NCBI RefSeq assembly: GCF_006442965.1
Contig: NZ_VFWX01000015.1
Span: 62,001 to 126,000, forward strand
DNA: 64,000 nt
Reading direction: 5' to 3'
Source of the DNA: Mesorhizobium sp. CU3
Lineage (GTDB): Bacteria; Pseudomonadota; Alphaproteobacteria; Rhizobiales; Rhizobiaceae
A model generated the notes under the pieces. It was given only the letters and a program-made list of their open reading frames with translations, did no database searches and was not told the DNA's origin. Of the stretch, positions 60,923 to 64,000 are shown piece by piece (positions within the stretch are counted from its first letter, which is position 1; each line of letters starts with the position of its first letter). A program made the position numbers and the translations under genes.

Positions 60923-61891
60923 GTGACTCTGGCAGACCGTGCGATTTTGATGGCAACGGCGGCGTGGTGCCTGCTTCGCCATCCGGTGATCTGGAAAAGA
61001 ACTTACGATCACAGCGGCGTCTTTCCCGATCCCGCAAGGCCGGCCTCCTATGTCGACAAGTTCCTCTGGCGCAAGATCTTCGATCACAACCCCCTCTATG
61101 TCACTGCCTGCGACAAGCTGGCGTCCAAGGACTATGCGCTCGCCCTTTGCCCCGAACTGAAAACCGCGAAGGTGTTGTGGAGCGGTCATGACGCCAAACA
61201 GATCCCGCCAGCACTGCTGGCCGGGAATGTCATGGTGAAGGCCAACCACGGCTGCCGCTGGAACATGATGGTCCGCAACGGTGACGTCGATAGGGCGAAG
61301 CTTTTGAGACGAACCGCGCGGTGGATGCGCCATCGCTACGGCAGAAAATTCGGCGAATGGGCTTACAAGGACGCCAGAAGGCTCATCTTCGTCGAGGAGA
61401 TGCTTATCCAGGATGGCGTCCCTGTTCCGCTGGAATACAAATTCCATGTCTCGAACGGGAAGACGGCCTACGTCTATGCCGCGAGACGCGATGGCCAAGG
61501 CAATGAGTTGAAGTGCCACTTCGATCGCGATGGCAATTATGCGCCGGTGCCACACGGCAGCGGCAGCCAATGGGTCAAGATCGATCTGCCGCCATCGTTT
61601 CTGCGTATGCGCGAGATCGCGGAGCGGCTCACGGCGCCGTTCGACCACATGCGCTGCGATTTCTACGAGATCGGCGGCGAGATCTATTTCTCCGAGTTCT
61701 CGGTCTATCCGCTGTCTGGAAAGGGCATCATCAATACCCGACTGCGGGATCTGGCGGGCGATAGCTGGGACATACGCCAGTCCTGGTTCCTGACGCAGCC
61801 GCAAAAGGGGTGGCGCAGGAATTACGCGGCGGCGCTGCTGCGCTGGCTTGATGCCGTCGGCCAGAAAGGCGCCAGCCAGGCAAAGCGGTGA
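60923..61891 (+). CDS. TupA-like ATP-grasp protein
   Basis: 322-residue protein of the TupA-like ATP-grasp group, whose members form amide bonds in cell-envelope or small-molecule peptides. K-R-T-Y-D-H-S-G, S-Y-V-D-K-F-L-W-R-K-I-F-D-H-N-P and Y-V-T-A-C-D-K are the usual N-terminal elements; V-M-V-K-A-N-H-G-C-R-W-N, the E-E-M-L motif, and M-R-C-D-F-Y-E with E-F-S-V-Y-P form the nucleotide and metal site. The GTG at 60923, with GAGG at 60911-60914, is chosen over a GTG at 60857 that would overlap the NAS-like gene by 56 bases. Forms an operon with the NAS-like gene. Confidence 0.8.
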   Translation: MTLADRAILMATAAWCLLRHPVIWKRTYDHSGVFPDPARPASYVDKFLWRKIFDHNPLYVTACDKLASKDYALALCPELKTAKVLWSGHDAKQIPPALLAGNVMVKANHGCRWNMMVRNGDVDRAKLLRRTARWMRHRYGRKFGEWAYKDARRLIFVEEMLIQDGVPVPLEYKFHVSNGKTAYVYAARRDGQGNELKCHFDRDGNYAPVPHGSGSQWVKIDLPPSFLRMREIAERLTAPFDHMRCDFYEIGGEIYFSEFSVYPLSGKGIINTRLRDLAGDSWDIRQSWFLTQPQKGWRRNYAAALLRWLDAVGQKGASQAKR

Positions 61892-61975
61892 TCTGGCTGG
61901 CGAGAGCCGCCTCCCCTTCCCTTCCCCTGCGGGGCGCGGCTATACTTCGACATCCGAAACACAATCTGGTGATTG

Positions 61976-63409
61976 ATGCCGCCTGAAAAAAAGGAAGTCC
62001 GTCCGTCAAGCCGGGGGGGACGCGCCCGCACGCCTGCGTTCCTGAAGAACGAACGCGGCGTGAGGAACTGGAAGGAAGCCAGCGAATGGCTGGAATGGCG
62101 CGGCATCGAGGACATAGAGTGCATCACGCCCGACCAGGCTGGCGTCGCCCGCGGCAAGATGATGCCGTCGAAGAAGTTCACTTCCAACACCTCGCTGGCG
62201 CTGCCCTCGGCGGTGTTCATGACGACGATCTCCGGCGGCTATCCCGAAGACGGCAACGGCTTCCACTACCCCGAGGATGACGGCGACCTGAAGCTGCTCC
62301 CCGATCTGTCGACGCTGACCGTCGTGCCGTGGGAGGAAGACCCGACTGCGGCTGTGATCTGCGACCTCGTCCACCAGGACGGACGCTCGGTCGAGTTCAC
62401 GCCGCGCAACGTCCTGAAGCGCGTGCTGGCCGCCTATGACGAGCGTGGGCTCAAGCCGGTGGTGGCACCCGAAATAGAATTCTATCTGGTACGCAAGAAC
62501 CCCGACCCGGATTATCCGCTGACGCCGCCCGTCGGGCGCTCGGGACGGCCGATCGGCGGCGGCGCCGGCTATTCTATCGCCGGCGTCAACGAGTTCGACG
62601 AACTGATCGACGACATCTACCATTTCTCCGAACGGCAGGGCCTGGAGATCGATACGCTGATCCACGAGGAGGGTGCGGGCCAACTCGAGATCAACCTGCG
62701 CCACGGCAATCCGATCGAGCTCGCCGACCAGGTGTTCATGTTCAAGCGCACCATCCGCGAGGCGGCGCTGAAGCACGAGATCTACGCCACCTTCATGGCC
62801 AAGCCGATCCAGGGCCAGCCGGGCTCGGCCATGCACATCCATCAGTCGGTGGTCGACAAGAAGACCGGCAAGAACATCTTCTCGGCCGAGGACGGCTCCG
62901 AAACCGATGCGTTCTTCCATTTCATCGGCGGCATGCAGAAACATGTGCCGAACGCACTGGTGATGTTTGCGCCCTACGTCAATTCCTACCGCCGGTTGAC
63001 GCAGCAGGCCTCGGCGCCGGTCAACAACAAATGGGGCTACGACAATCGCACCACCGCCTTCCGCGTGCCGCGCTCCGATCCGGCGGCGCGGCGTGTCGAG
63101 AACCGCATCCCGTCTTCCGACGCCAATCCCTATCTGGCGTTGGCGGCCTCGCTCGCCTGCGGGCTGGTCGGCATGAACAACAAGATCAAGGCGGAGCCGC
63201 CAGTGCTGACGACGGCCAACGCGGATGAGATCGACCTGCCGCGCGGCCTGCTGGAGGCCGTCGGCCTGTTCGAGGACGACACGGAACTCGGCGCCATATT
63301 GGGCAAATCCTTCGCCGCCACCTACACCGCGATCAAGCGCGCCGAATTTGAGACCTTCATGGAAGTGATCAGCCCGTGGGAGCGGGAGTATCTGCTTCTC
63401 AACGTCTGA
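61976..63409 (+). CDS. Glutamine synthetase family protein (gamma-glutamylamine synthetase-like)
   Basis: 477-residue GS-fold ligase. Beta-grasp N-domain then catalytic domain with A-P-E-I-E-F-Y-L, E-G-A-G-Q-L-E-I-N metal Glu residues, G-S-A-M-H-I-H-Q-S, N-S-Y-R-R-L and A-F-R-V-P-R-S with V-E-N-R-I-P-S-S-D-A-N-P-Y. The extended N terminus (about 35 basic residues) is unusual. The sequence is of the PuuA/GlnT branch, which ligates glutamate to putrescine or other amines, rather than housekeeping GlnA. ATG at 61976; an upstream TTG is less likely. The FAD oxidase gene starts 6 bases downstream. Confidence 0.88.
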   Translation: MPPEKKEVRPSSRGGRARTPAFLKNERGVRNWKEASEWLEWRGIEDIECITPDQAGVARGKMMPSKKFTSNTSLALPSAVFMTTISGGYPEDGNGFHYPEDDGDLKLLPDLSTLTVVPWEEDPTAAVICDLVHQDGRSVEFTPRNVLKRVLAAYDERGLKPVVAPEIEFYLVRKNPDPDYPLTPPVGRSGRPIGGGAGYSIAGVNEFDELIDDIYHFSERQGLEIDTLIHEEGAGQLEINLRHGNPIELADQVFMFKRTIREAALKHEIYATFMAKPIQGQPGSAMHIHQSVVDKKTGKNIFSAEDGSETDAFFHFIGGMQKHVPNALVMFAPYVNSYRRLTQQASAPVNNKWGYDNRTTAFRVPRSDPAARRVENRIPSSDANPYLALAASLACGLVGMNNKIKAEPPVLTTANADEIDLPRGLLEAVGLFEDDTELGAILGKSFAATYTAIKRAEFETFMEVISPWEREYLLLNV

Positions 63410-63415
63410 TCCATT

Positions 63416-64000
63416 ATGACCTATCAATCCCCGATTTCGCCTGGACGGTCCTGGTACGAGGATACGGCGGGCCCTCGGCCTGACTACCCGTCGCTTGATG
63501 GTGATCGCCAATGCGAGGTCGTCATCATCGGCGGCGGCTTCACGGGCCTTTCGGCTGCGGCGCATCTCGCAAAGGCCGGGAGCAATGTCGTCCTCATCGA
63601 AGCGCATCGCTTCGGTGACGGCGCCTCGGGGCGCAATGGCGGCCAGCTTGGCACCGGTCAACGCGCCTGGGCCGAGGAACTGGAGGCCGAGTACGGTCTG
63701 ACGCGCGCCAAGGCGCTGTTCGACCTGGCGGAAGAGGCCAAGACGCATCTGCTCGACTTCGCCGCCGCCAACGATATCGAGATCGACTATATCCCTGGAC
63801 AGCTGTCGGTGGCGCATAAGACGCGCTATGTCGACGACTACAAGCGCCATGCCGAGATCATGGCGAGCCGCTTCGGCTATCCGCATGTCAGCTTCATGGA
63901 TGCGGCGGAAACGGCGGAGCGGCTTGGCTCGACGCGCTATTTCGGCGGCGCGCGCGATACCGGCACCGGGCACATCCATCCGCTGAAGCTGGTCATCGGC
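63416..64000 (+). CDS. FAD-dependent oxidoreductase, PuuB-like (cut by window edge)
   Basis: 195 codons are visible. The FAD motif I-I-G-G-G-F-T-G-L-S-A-A at about residues 38-49 and E-A-H-R-F-G-D-G-A-S-G-R-N-G-G-Q mark the gamma-glutamylputrescine oxidase/glycine oxidase group of DAO enzymes; S-W-Y-E-D-T near the N terminus is common in PuuB. It starts 6 bases after the GS-like gene, so ligation of glutamate to an amine and oxidation of the conjugate are likely successive steps. The C-terminal half is beyond the window. Confidence 0.85.
   Translation, partial: MTYQSPISPGRSWYEDTAGPRPDYPSLDGDRQCEVVIIGGGFTGLSAAAHLAKAGSNVVLIEAHRFGDGASGRNGGQLGTGQRAWAEELEAEYGLTRAKALFDLAEEAKTHLLDFAAANDIEIDYIPGQLSVAHKTRYVDDYKRHAEIMASRFGYPHVSFMDAAETAERLGSTRYFGGARDTGTGHIHPLKLVIG

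Noticed and set aside
62006..63979. 657-codon open frame on the minus strand
   Set aside because: It lies antisense to the glutamine-synthetase-like gene and the FAD oxidase; high-GC codon bias leaves the opposite frame open. No family motifs.

Overview
The window reads as a chromosomal segment of a high-GC alphaproteobacterium of the order Rhizobiales, most likely Mesorhizobium or a close relative (Phyllobacteriaceae). Evidence: a tRNA-His with the G1:U72/A73 acceptor end of derived alphaproteobacteria; a PdhS-type cell-cycle kinase preceded by a perfect TTAA-N7-TTAA CtrA box; a phasin with an adjacent small RNA carrying triple CCUCCUCCC loops; Aap-type amino-acid transport genes; a RIME-like palindromic repeat; and a DUF768-like small protein. 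No phage, insertion sequence, CRISPR array or rRNA was seen.

Layout. 1-7936: truncated CHASE4 membrane sensor, xseA, an autoprocessing P1-family peptidase, a DUF768-like protein, and a heterodimeric ABC exporter with one degenerate ATP site. 7983-16570: catabolic block of a DAO-type oxidase, HpcH/HpaI aldolase, beta-hydroxyacid dehydrogenase, AroE-like dehydrogenase, three short-chain dehydrogenases and RidA, with a GntR and a LysR regulator and a candidate operator in the divergent promoter. 16660-29803: complete polar amino-acid ABC transporter followed by GlcD-like oxidase, ThDP enzyme, hydantoinase/oxoprolinase pair, aminotransferase and uronate-dehydrogenase-like enzyme, probably one catabolic island with the previous block.

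30240-39869: nitrilase-fold protein, DUF3088 protein, three luciferase-like flavin monooxygenases, M20 deacylase, GNAT acetyltransferase, a fused permease-ATPase and a binding protein. Gene content parallels the Bacillus subtilis ytmI/ytnJ cluster for S-alkylcysteine sulfur salvage. 40189-47453: tRNA-His, a predicted sRNA in the phasin 3' region, phasin with a dyad over its promoter, the PdhS-like kinase, a second structured-RNA candidate and acetoacetyl-CoA synthetase; the acetoacetyl-CoA synthetase ribosome binding site is complementary to 8 nt of the sRNA loops, which suggests a polyhydroxybutyrate-linked regulatory circuit.

47720-64000: AsmA protein, putrescine-type ABC operon potFGHI, RIME-like repeat, EamA transporter, a ScfR/RamB-type regulator divergent from isocitrate lyase (glyoxylate shunt), a degenerate receiver protein, a HAD phosphatase, an unusual pair of nicotianamine-synthase-like protein and TupA-type ATP-grasp ligase, and a glutamine-synthetase-like/FAD-oxidase pair of the Puu type, cut by the window end. 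The strongest candidates for new biology are the sRNA and its possible acetoacetyl-CoA synthetase target, the NAS-like/ATP-grasp pair, and the sulfur-salvage-like cluster.
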